From Chloroflexota bacterium (GTDB lineage Bacteria; Desulfobacterota; Desulfuromonadia; Desulfuromonadales; Geopsychrobacteraceae), in the NCBI GenBank assembly GCA_015222355.1, contig JADFVC010000358.1:1-5368 (forward strand): 5,368 nt of DNA, written 5' to 3'. The position numbers were made by a program, and so were the translations under genes. Position 1 is the stretch's first letter; each line of letters opens with the position of its first letter. Under the pieces are notes generated by a model. That model was given only the letters and a program-made list of their open reading frames with translations, searched no databases and had not been told where the DNA came from. This document shows positions 1 through 4,529 of this stretch, in pieces.

Positions 1-410
1 ATGGCAACATAGTGGACTTGCCTGTTGTACTTTTCATAAACAGGCAGGATGCGGGGGGATGAAAAACCGTGGATGGTTGTAACCACCGGGGTAGAGACAA
101 GACTACTGTAAGTTAATGGCAAAAAGTCAAAGTGATTGTGGATGAGATCAAACTGCTCGGCATGCTCAAAAATCTCTGAAATATGCAGGCATTCCATGAC
201 CTTGGGGTCTGCATGTCCATCTTCCTCGTAACCGGTCTTACAAGTAGCCCGAAGGGTCCCTGCTGTCCTGGAATCAGCAGTCGCAAAGAGCGTCACCTCC
301 ACCCCTTTGGCCAGCAGACCTTCCGTCAGCAGAGAAACAAGACTTTCCCATGGGCCATAATGGCGCGGCGGTGTTCTCCAAGCAATTGGAGAAAGCATTG
401 CAATTCGCAT
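1..410 (-). CDS. Glycosyltransferase family 4 (GT-B fold), N-terminal part, cut by window edge
   Basis: On the minus strand an open frame starts at ATG 410-408 and continues without a stop for 136 codons to position 1. A strong GGAGGT ribosome site lies four bases upstream, which fixes the start. The protein begins MRIAMLSPIAWRTPP, followed by HYGPWE (residues 18-22 region), a beta-strand VTLFATADS (about 39-47), HNHFDFLPLTY (91-101) and TTIHGFSSPRILPVYEKY (111-128). This order is typical of the N-terminal, acceptor-side Rossmann domain of GT4 retaining glycosyltransferases, which transfer a sugar from a nucleotide-sugar donor to a small molecule, lipid or polysaccharide acceptor. The donor-binding C-terminal domain (E-x7-E motif) lies outside the window, so the substrate cannot be assigned. 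It reminds me of the group that includes cyanobacterial UDP-glucose:tetrahydrobiopterin glucosyltransferase, but that is recollection. The gene diverges from the porin across about 1 kb of repeat-rich DNA. Confidence 0.88.
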   Translation of the reverse strand, partial: MRIAMLSPIAWRTPPRHYGPWESLVSLLTEGLLAKGVEVTLFATADSRTAGTLRATCKTGYEEDGHADPKVMECLHISEIFEHAEQFDLIHNHFDFLPLTYSSLVSTPVVTTIHGFSSPRILPVYEKYNRQVHYVA

Positions 411-414
411 AAAT

Positions 415-420
415 ACCTCC
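415..420 (-). promoter_or_regulatory. Ribosome binding site of the glycosyltransferase
   Basis: Read on the minus strand, GGAGGT is followed by ATTT and then ATG (410-408). This near-perfect Shine-Dalgarno site decides the start codon and rejects longer, antisense-looking frames further upstream. Confidence 0.8.
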
Positions 421-464
421 AGTTTGCAACATCCATAATGATGATGATCTCGTAAAAAGTCGTG

Positions 465-483
465 AGATGGCTAAGCAAAAATT
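465..483 (+). repeat. 19-bp direct repeat, copy 1
   Basis: AGATGGCTAAGCAAAAATT occurs here and, identically, at 603-621, with a start-to-start distance of 138 bp. The two copies share no obvious similarity beyond the repeat on the 3' side. Two exact 19-mers this close are not expected by chance, so this is a genuine intergenic repeat of unknown role. It reads as MAKQK in one frame, but neither copy continues as a gene. Confidence 0.7.
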
Positions 484-500
484 TCGTCCTACAAGGCCTG

Positions 501-525
501 GGAATCTGTCGGGCTTGACAGACTC
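501..525. repeat. Inverted repeat (hairpin) in the glycosyltransferase leader
   Basis: GGA-a-TCTGTC (501-510) pairs with GACAGA-c-TCC (517-525 and adjoining base) around a six-base loop GGGCTT. This gives nine pairs with one internal mismatch. It would fold in a transcript from either strand and sits between the candidate promoter at 548-556 and the glycosyltransferase start. It lacks a following T-run on the minus strand, so it does not look like a terminator. Confidence 0.4.
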
Positions 526-547
526 CTGACTTTGCAAACATCTAAAT

Positions 548-556
548 AGTATACCA
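548..556 (-). promoter_or_regulatory. Candidate extended -10 promoter for the glycosyltransferase
   Basis: On the minus strand the bases 556-548 read TGGTATACT, an extended -10 element (TGn followed by TATACT, five of six matches to TATAAT). No convincing -35 hexamer sits 16-18 bp upstream, as is often the case with extended -10 promoters. Transcription would begin near 541 and give a leader of about 130 nt that contains a hairpin (501-525) and one copy of the 19-bp repeat. This is a motif match only. Confidence 0.3.
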
Positions 557-602
557 TGTCGCCCTTCAGGAGGTGTCTGATAAATTGTCCTATTGAAAAT
601 CA

Positions 603-621
603 AGATGGCTAAGCAAAAATT
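603..621 (+). repeat. 19-bp direct repeat, copy 2
   Basis: This is an exact second copy of AGATGGCTAAGCAAAAATT (see 465-483). Its last five bases overlap the left copy of the 8-bp target duplication of the inserted element at 625-969. The element therefore seems to have landed at the edge of this repeat copy. Confidence 0.7.
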
Positions 622-624
622 GTA
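617..624. repeat. Target-site duplication, left copy (AAATTGTA)
   Basis: This octamer abuts the left terminal inverted repeat of the element at 625-969 and is identical to 970-977. The empty site before insertion would have read from the 19-bp repeat through AAATTGTA straight into TTCATAAAACAGC. Confidence 0.7.
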
Positions 625-969
625 TCTGGTTATCCACTTTACTCAAGTTGGGCTTTGATTGGCCGGAAGCAAAACGAAACCCATAAAACTGGTTTAGCCA
701 CGGACACACACGGACAACTGCGGGACAAATGCAGAAATTATCTCACGCAGAGGCACAAAGACCACAGGAGAAAGACCGATCTGACCCCAAGTCTTATGGT
801 TTTTTCTGACTCCACGTTCTCTGTGTCTCAAGTAAGCAGAGCGAACAGGCGTGAGACAGGTTGTAAACTTCTCTGGTTTCAGGTTTTACGTCCCGCCCCT
901 GTTCGTGTGGGTCCGTGGCCAACATGTGCTTTCGTAATGGTATTTACCGGAGCGAAGTGGATAATCAGA
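625..969. mobile_element. MITE-like non-autonomous element, 345 bp, with terminal inverted repeats and 8-bp target duplication
   Basis: The left end (625-644, TCTGGTTATCCACTTTACTC) and the reverse complement of the right end (950-969, TCTGATTATCCACTTCGCTC) match at 17 of 20 bases. Immediately outside both ends lies the same octamer AAATTGTA (617-624 and 970-977), the expected footprint of transposition. Inside, further inverted pairs are nested in order: ACGAAA 674-679 with 930-935, a 17/19 match between 697-715 and 901-919 (GCCACGGAC core), and TCTCACGC 741-748 with GCGTGAGA 849-856. The whole element is thus a long imperfect palindrome centred near 795. It carries no credible gene. The 109-codon frame across 655-984 crosses the right boundary and has no ribosome site or recognisable protein character. 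Transposases that leave 8-bp duplications occur in several families, so the parent element cannot be named. Confidence 0.72.
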
Positions 970-977
970 AAATTGTA
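970..977. repeat. Target-site duplication, right copy (AAATTGTA)
   Basis: This octamer directly follows the right terminal inverted repeat and exactly matches 617-624. The preceding A at 969 also matches the base before the left copy, so the duplication could be read as 9 bp. The symmetric inverted-repeat ends favour 8 bp. Confidence 0.7.
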
Positions 978-1056
978 TTCATAAAACAGCAACCTACACC
1001 AAATTAATGATTTTTAAATCCACTAAACGGAAGAGGATACTGCTGGAAATACAGGC

Positions 1057-1186
1057 CGTGAATTCACGTTCATCTGGAGCCTCCAGATGGACATGATGAA
1101 GTTTTCGTATGAAAACGTGCAATTGCTGTTGCAAACATGCACGCTGTGGTATACAACCGACACCTGCATGTTGCAGAAAAGCAACA
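1057..1186. repeat. Cluster of five small palindromes and hairpins upstream of the porin
   Basis: Within 130 bp there are five inverted repeats: CGTGAATTCACG (1057-1068, perfect 12-bp palindrome); CATCTGGAG-c-CTCCAGATG (1071-1089, perfect 9-bp arms); GTTTTC-gtat-GAAAAC (1101-1116); CGTGCA (1116-1121) pairing with TGCACG (1138-1143) and enclosing an inner TTGC-tgtt-GCAA; and TGTTGC-agaaaa-GCAACA (1169-1186). Several have loops suited to RNA hairpins, while the first two resemble protein-binding operators. The density suggests either a structured RNA or a decayed repeat array. No known riboswitch consensus was recognised. The cluster overlaps the possible small ORF at 1087-1266, so the two readings compete. 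Confidence 0.45.
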
Positions 1187-1266
1187 ATATCGCGGTTATT
1201 CAGCTCTGCGTTCGCGAAACAAGGAGGCTTAAAACACCTGTTTCATACGCAATATCAAGGAGATAA
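1087..1266 (+). CDS. Possible small hypothetical protein, 59 residues, start buried in a palindrome
   Basis: From ATG 1087-1089 an open frame runs 59 codons to TAA 1264-1266. The frame is open from 1027 onward, but this is its first start codon. The product begins MDMMKFSYENVQLLLQ, contains four Cys (one in a TCTLW segment, another in DTCML) and ends basic and Arg-rich. GGAG at 1076-1079 lies seven bases before the ATG and could serve as ribosome site. Both GGAG and the ATG lie inside the 1071-1089 palindrome, so a hairpin could mask them. Rare codons (AGG, AGA, ATA) and the hairpin-rich sequence argue against a normal gene. No family was recognised. It could equally be chance or a decayed remnant. 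Apart from this and the palindromes, I see nothing gene-like in 978-1428 on either strand. Confidence 0.2.
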   Translation: MDMMKFSYENVQLLLQTCTLWYTTDTCMLQKSNNIAVIQLCVRETRRLKTPVSYAISRR

Positions 1267-1292
1267 CTGACAGATAAAATCTGCTGGTTTTT

Positions 1293-1308
1293 TGGCATTA
1301 TTACTGCA
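1293..1308 (+). promoter_or_regulatory. Candidate sigma-54 (-24/-12) promoter for the porin
   Basis: TTGGCATTATTACTGCA carries the invariant GG (1294-1295) and GC (1306-1307) at exactly the 12-base register required by RpoN. It differs from the TGGCAC-N5-TTGC consensus at two core positions (C to T in the -24 block, T to C in the -12 block). A run of six T precedes it, a common sigma-54 flank. The start would fall near 1319 and give a leader of about 110 nt before the porin ATG. No enhancer-binding-protein site was identified, although the upstream palindromes at 1057-1089 are candidates. Confidence 0.4.
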
Positions 1309-1344
1309 CAACAAGCTATCGAGTGTCGATTTGTCCAAAAAACG

Positions 1345-1364
1345 CCACAACTGTTTTCCTGTGG
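1345..1364 (+). promoter_or_regulatory. Hairpin followed by T-rich tract in the porin leader
   Basis: CCACA (1345-1349) pairs with TGTGG (1360-1364) around a ten-base loop and is followed by ATTTATTTTTT (1365-1375). The layout resembles a weak intrinsic terminator or attenuator placed about 65 bp ahead of the porin start. With only five stem pairs, termination would be inefficient. It could alternatively be a protein-binding inverted repeat. Confidence 0.25.
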
Positions 1365-1380
1365 ATTTATTTTTTAACAC

Positions 1381-1395
1381 GCCGAATGGTTCGGC
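1381..1395 (+). promoter_or_regulatory. Compact stem-loop in the porin 5' leader
   Basis: GCCGAA-tgg-TTCGGC is a perfect six-pair stem with a three-base loop, ending 17 bases before the Shine-Dalgarno site and 33 bases before the ATG. It leaves the ribosome site exposed. The most natural reading is a 5' stabilising stem of an abundant outer-membrane protein mRNA or a site for post-transcriptional control. Confidence 0.4.
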
Positions 1396-1412
1396 AATTT
1401 ACTCACCTTTTT

Positions 1413-1420
1413 AAGGAGGT
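1413..1420 (+). promoter_or_regulatory. Strong ribosome binding site of the porin
   Basis: AAGGAGGT, fully complementary to the 16S rRNA 3' end core, sits eight bases before ATG 1429. It fixes the start and points to high translation. Confidence 0.85.
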
Positions 1421-1428
1421 AACACACA

Positions 1429-2601
1429 ATGAGCAGAATTCTGAAAATCATGGTCGCCCTGCTGGCGATCGCTGCAATCGCAGCACCTGTCATGGCTGAA
1501 GACCGTCTCAGCTTGTCCGGCTCCATGCAGGTCCGTGGGCACTTTTACGATTTCGACAGTGACATTGATGCCGACGACGAAAGCGCAGCCTGGAATGACC
1601 AGCGCCTGCGTATCGCCGGTAAACTGTCTGTCGCTGAAGGTGTCAGCGTTAATTTCCGCTTCGACGCGACTGAAAGCGAAGAGAACCAGTCAGGAGCGAC
1701 CCCGTGGGGCAACATTGGTCAGAACACTCATCGCCGTGCTGACATCCAGTTTGACAAAGCCTACCTTCAACTTGAAAAGAACGACTACACCTTTACTGCT
1801 GGTCAACAATACTTCAGCCAGGGCCTGATCGGCACGGTTGGAGACCATGTTGGTACCGGCTTCATCCTCAAGCGTAGCCCGGTTGCGCTGTTCCACACCA
1901 AAACTGTTGATGACGACATTACCGAAACCGACGCATCTCTGACCGGTGCTCAATTCAGCTTTGGCAATGATACGATGGCCGGTAAAGTTTTCGGTATCTA
2001 CGACCAAGGCACCGCAAGTGGTGACGAGCTCTACGCTCTCGGCTTCTCTTTCGATTCCGATCTTGAAGCAGTCAACGTCAAAGGCGAACTGAACTACTTC
2101 GACGGTGAAAACGCTGCTGGTGTCGACGAAAAAGGCCTGCAGCTCTACGTCGATGTTTCAGCTGAGGTCAACGAAACCGTGACTGTTGGTGGCCTCGCCA
2201 TCTACGCAAAGGCCGAAGATACTGATGATCAAATTACCCGTGTTACCGGTACTGGTTTCGCCGGTTTCTCCCCGCAAACCTATGGTTATTTCAGCACTGA
2301 CTATAGCATTGACTTTGATATCTTTGACCCCTCCGGTCTGAATCAGGGTTCCATGGCTGGATCTCTATACGCTGATGTCAAACTTAACGATGACCTCAGC
2401 TCCAAGTTTGCCGCCATGTACTTTACCGTCGATGACGACCACACTGCTGACATGGACGGCTTTATCCTGAATGCCAGCGCCAGCTACGCCCTGATGGCCA
2501 ACACCAAACTGAACGTTGGTATCAACTACATGAACGTTGATGAAGACGGGACCGATGTCGACGTCGTCCAGGCTATGACCGGCCTGTATGTCAACTTCTA
2601 A
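1429..2601 (+). CDS. Outer-membrane porin-like beta-barrel protein
   Basis: This is a 390-residue exported protein. Residues 1-23 form a classic signal peptide: MSR-ILK basic start, an Ala/Ile/Leu-rich core and a V-M-A cleavage site before E24. The mature protein opens with LSLSGSMQVRGHFYDF and then alternates polar and hydrophobic residues in short strands separated by very acidic loops (for example DFDSDIDADDE, TVDDDITETD, VDEDGTDVD). It ends in GLYVNF with C-terminal Phe, the usual signal for BAM-dependent insertion. No Cys was seen, which fits an outer-membrane barrel. Its length fits a 16-strand-class general porin, and the QRLRIAGKL and RADIQFDKAYLQL segments resemble Geobacter-type porins in my recollection. 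The solute is unknown; the Asp-rich loops suggest cation preference or divalent-ion binding (inference). It stands alone between its own leader and a strong terminator, and may be driven by the candidate sigma-54 promoter. Confidence 0.88.
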   Translation: MSRILKIMVALLAIAAIAAPVMAEDRLSLSGSMQVRGHFYDFDSDIDADDESAAWNDQRLRIAGKLSVAEGVSVNFRFDATESEENQSGATPWGNIGQNTHRRADIQFDKAYLQLEKNDYTFTAGQQYFSQGLIGTVGDHVGTGFILKRSPVALFHTKTVDDDITETDASLTGAQFSFGNDTMAGKVFGIYDQGTASGDELYALGFSFDSDLEAVNVKGELNYFDGENAAGVDEKGLQLYVDVSAEVNETVTVGGLAIYAKAEDTDDQITRVTGTGFAGFSPQTYGYFSTDYSIDFDIFDPSGLNQGSMAGSLYADVKLNDDLSSKFAAMYFTVDDDHTADMDGFILNASASYALMANTKLNVGINYMNVDEDGTDVDVVQAMTGLYVNF

Positions 2602-2628
2602 GATTTATTTAGAATCTTCAGTTTAACC

Positions 2629-2660
2629 AAAAGCCCGCTGCATTTGCAGCGGGCTTTTTT
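2629..2660 (+). terminator. Rho-independent terminator of the porin
   Basis: AAAAGCCCGCTGC (2629-2641) pairs perfectly with GCAGCGGGCTTTT (2646-2658) around ATTT, and the T-run continues to 2660. The stem is 13 pairs with a GC-rich core and lies 27 bases after the porin stop. The A-run on the opposite side means it could also terminate minus-strand transcription. Confidence 0.95.
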
Positions 2661-2682
2661 ATGCCAACAAATAGCTTCAGGC

Positions 2683-2711
2683 TTTTCTTCACCATAAAAA
2701 ACCGTTAGAAT
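2683..2711 (+). promoter_or_regulatory. Weak candidate sigma-70 promoter for the VCBS-type gene
   Basis: TAGAAT (2706-2711) matches five of six bases of the -10 consensus, and 17 bp upstream lies TTTTCT (2683-2688), a poor -35. Since the terminator at 2629-2660 isolates this gene from the porin, a promoter must lie between 2661 and about 2750. This is the best match I see there. The start would fall near 2718, with a leader of about 48 nt. Confidence 0.25.
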
Positions 2712-2765
2712 GCCCGTTTATTCCATACACTAAATTGCCGCGACTCTTAACCATCAGGGCTCAAC

Positions 2766-4487
2766 ATGTACCCAATACTCAAACTCACTCTTGTTTTTAT
2801 GATGTGCCTCCCTACCCTCTGTCTAGCAGCACTCCCTGACAGAATAAAGGCAGATTTCGCAACGATTGAGGGGCATATCATCATGCCCATCGGTGAGGAA
2901 TACCTGGTAGACCTCGATGCGGCTAATCTGCACGTCGGAGATATTTTGGCCCTGCTAATGCCTGGAGAGAAAGTCATAGATCCGGTCACCAAAGAGGTTC
3001 TCGGTACGCTCGACGTTCCTAAAGGGTTCCTGCAAGTGGTTCGAATTAAATCAGGCTATTCCTACGTAACACCCATGAATACTGAGGTTATTCCTAACAA
3101 TGGTGACTTGGTACGACGTTTTTCGCAGGTCCCGACTTTTTTTGCAGACGTGCAGGGAGGCCACTCAGATCTTTACGTAAACTTAAAGTCTGAGTTATCC
3201 CAGCTAGACTGGCTAAACCCTGGAGACAAGAATAAAGCTCTTTTGTTTTTCACGGTCGAAAATGACAAACTCACTGTCACAGCAACGGAAGATATTTTAT
3301 TACAAAGCTACTCAATGGTCACCGGTCAGCCCGTTTCACCACAAATGCCATTTTTACAGTCAACAGCTCTCTCGCAATCCAAACCCAAAGAGAAATTTCT
3401 GGAAAAAACGGCAAAAGATATTCTTGGTATTTTTAGTTCATCTTCACGAATGGACGCACCGCTGCCACTCACAGGATTCGGAACAGTCAAAGGTCAAGGC
3501 CAGCAAGGGGTCTGGTCCTCTCCGCTTATGGAGGGACAGCCTGTTGGCCTGGCAGTCAACGACCTTGACAGCGATGGGAAACAAGAAATTGCCATTGCAT
3601 TTGACAAAAAACTCCTTATCGCGCGCGTGGAACAGGGGAAATTCCTACAACTCGCAGAGATTGATATCCCAACCGGACAACAACTGCTTAGCCTTGATGA
3701 GATTGACCTTGACAATAACGGCTCCTCAGAACTCTACATGACCGCAGTGACCGATGGTAAACTGTCTTCCTTGAGCGTCGAATATCTCAACTCCAGCTAT
3801 CAGCTGAACAGCATGGGGGTCAATTGGTTTTTAAGGAGCATTGAGTTGCCTGGGGAAGGGAAAGTTCTGATCGGCCAAATAATGGGTGAAGAGGATGGTT
3901 TTTATGGTCAACCTTTCAAAGTAAAGCGGGAAGGTCAGCAACTTATTGCCGGTGAAAAGCTTAATCTTCCGGCAGGAGTCAACATATACAACTTTACTCC
4001 GTTTACAGATGAGGACAACAGAGTCCTCTATGCTGTCCTGTCAGATACAGACTACTTGAAAGTCATCACCCCTGGCGGCCTTGAACTCTGGGAATCTGAT
4101 ACTTATTTTGGAGGGACAGAAGTCCAATTTGAACATAAAACAAGCAGTTCCATTCGTGACGAAGAACCTCCACCTGTACAAATCCAAACACGTCTGCTTC
4201 ATAACCCGGCAGGAGGGATACTTGTCGCTCAAAATGACGGCATGCGATATTTTAAGCGTTATCGGGTCTACAAAAACAGTCGCTTAATATCTTTAAGCTG
4301 GAATAAGCATACACTTGTGGAGAACTGGCGCACAATAGATCTCAATGGGTATCTGGGAGATTATACTTTGGCTGATGCAGATAATGACGGGGAAGCAGAA
4401 TTGATTTTAGCCGTAAAAACAAAACATAAAGTTCTAAATCTACAAAGTGATAAATCAGCTTTGTTTATCTATGAACTGACTCACTAG
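2766..4487 (+). CDS. Exported FG-GAP/VCBS-repeat protein with FlgT-C-like N-terminal segment
   Basis: This is a 573-residue protein. Residues 1 to about 21 form a signal peptide (MYPILK start, hydrophobic core, cleavage near CLA-A). Residues about 30-105 (EGHIIMPIGEEYLVDLDAAN, then HVGDILALL, DPVTKEVLGTLDV, FLQVVRIKSGYSYV) resemble the small beta domain of FlgT C-terminal type: a VGD turn, then an 'xDPxTxEVLG' strand. Three calcium-loop motifs of FG-GAP/VCBS type follow: D266-L-D268-S-D270-G-x-x-E274, D314-L-D316-N-N-G-x-x-E322 and D537-A-D539-N-D541-G-x-x-E545, each followed by a hydrophobic strand. This suggests a partial or degenerate beta-propeller from about residue 225 to the end. The expected location is periplasm or outer surface. 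No catalytic residues were recognised, so a binding or assembly role is inference. AGGG six bases upstream is a modest ribosome site. It is probably transcribed alone. Confidence 0.82.
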   Translation: MYPILKLTLVFMMCLPTLCLAALPDRIKADFATIEGHIIMPIGEEYLVDLDAANLHVGDILALLMPGEKVIDPVTKEVLGTLDVPKGFLQVVRIKSGYSYVTPMNTEVIPNNGDLVRRFSQVPTFFADVQGGHSDLYVNLKSELSQLDWLNPGDKNKALLFFTVENDKLTVTATEDILLQSYSMVTGQPVSPQMPFLQSTALSQSKPKEKFLEKTAKDILGIFSSSSRMDAPLPLTGFGTVKGQGQQGVWSSPLMEGQPVGLAVNDLDSDGKQEIAIAFDKKLLIARVEQGKFLQLAEIDIPTGQQLLSLDEIDLDNNGSSELYMTAVTDGKLSSLSVEYLNSSYQLNSMGVNWFLRSIELPGEGKVLIGQIMGEEDGFYGQPFKVKREGQQLIAGEKLNLPAGVNIYNFTPFTDEDNRVLYAVLSDTDYLKVITPGGLELWESDTYFGGTEVQFEHKTSSSIRDEEPPPVQIQTRLLHNPAGGILVAQNDGMRYFKRYRVYKNSRLISLSWNKHTLVENWRTIDLNGYLGDYTLADADNDGEAELILAVKTKHKVLNLQSDKSALFIYELTH

Positions 4488-4493
4488 AAATCC

Positions 4494-4520
4494 TGGGGAC
4501 AGAATTAAATTCTGTCCCCA
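4494..4520. repeat. 27-bp perfect palindrome, REP-like and possible bidirectional terminator
   Basis: TGGGGACAGAATT (4494-4506) and AATTCTGTCCCCA (4508-4520) are perfect 13-bp inverted arms around a single A. The palindrome fills most of the 42-bp gap between the VCBS-type gene and the ABC-F gene. On the plus strand it is followed by CTGGTTTTT, so it may act as a terminator for the upstream gene. From memory, GGGGACAG...CTGTCCCC palindromes recur as dispersed repeats in many proteobacterial genomes, sometimes near REP-associated (Y1) transposases. That link was not tested here. Confidence 0.7.
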
Positions 4521-4529
4521 CTGGTTTTT

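Noticed and set aside
467..529. Short frame MAKQKFRPTRP... resembling the start of elongation factor Tu (MAKxKFERxKPH).
   Set aside because: It stops after 20 codons, has no ribosome site and no GTPase motif, and the same MAKQK start recurs at the second 19-bp repeat copy. The likeness is short and probably coincidental.
274..603. Minus-strand open frames (109 and 71 codons) overlapping the glycosyltransferase start.
   Set aside because: They overlap the true glycosyltransferase in another frame, cover its leader and repeats, and lack protein-like composition. The glycosyltransferase frame has the ribosome site and family motifs.
655..984. 109-codon plus-strand open frame.
   Set aside because: It spans the inside of the inverted-repeat element and its right boundary, has no ribosome site before its ATT/TTG-ATG region, and its residues reflect repeat sequence rather than a protein fold.
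1271..1290. CAGAT-aaa-ATCTG hairpin followed by CTGG and six T, considered as a terminator.
   Set aside because: The stem has only five A/T-rich pairs, with four bases between stem and T-run. The T-run is better explained as the flank of the candidate sigma-54 promoter.
2601..2617. AGATT/AATCT small inverted repeat right after the porin stop.
   Set aside because: It is five A/T-rich pairs with no T-run. The strong terminator 12 bases further on accounts for termination.
2766..2830. Possible lipoprotein signal (Cys residues in FMMC and TLCLA) in the VCBS-type protein.
   Set aside because: The residues before either Cys (Met, Leu) do not fit a lipobox, which wants Gly/Ala/Ser at -1. A signal peptidase I site at CLA-A is more likely.
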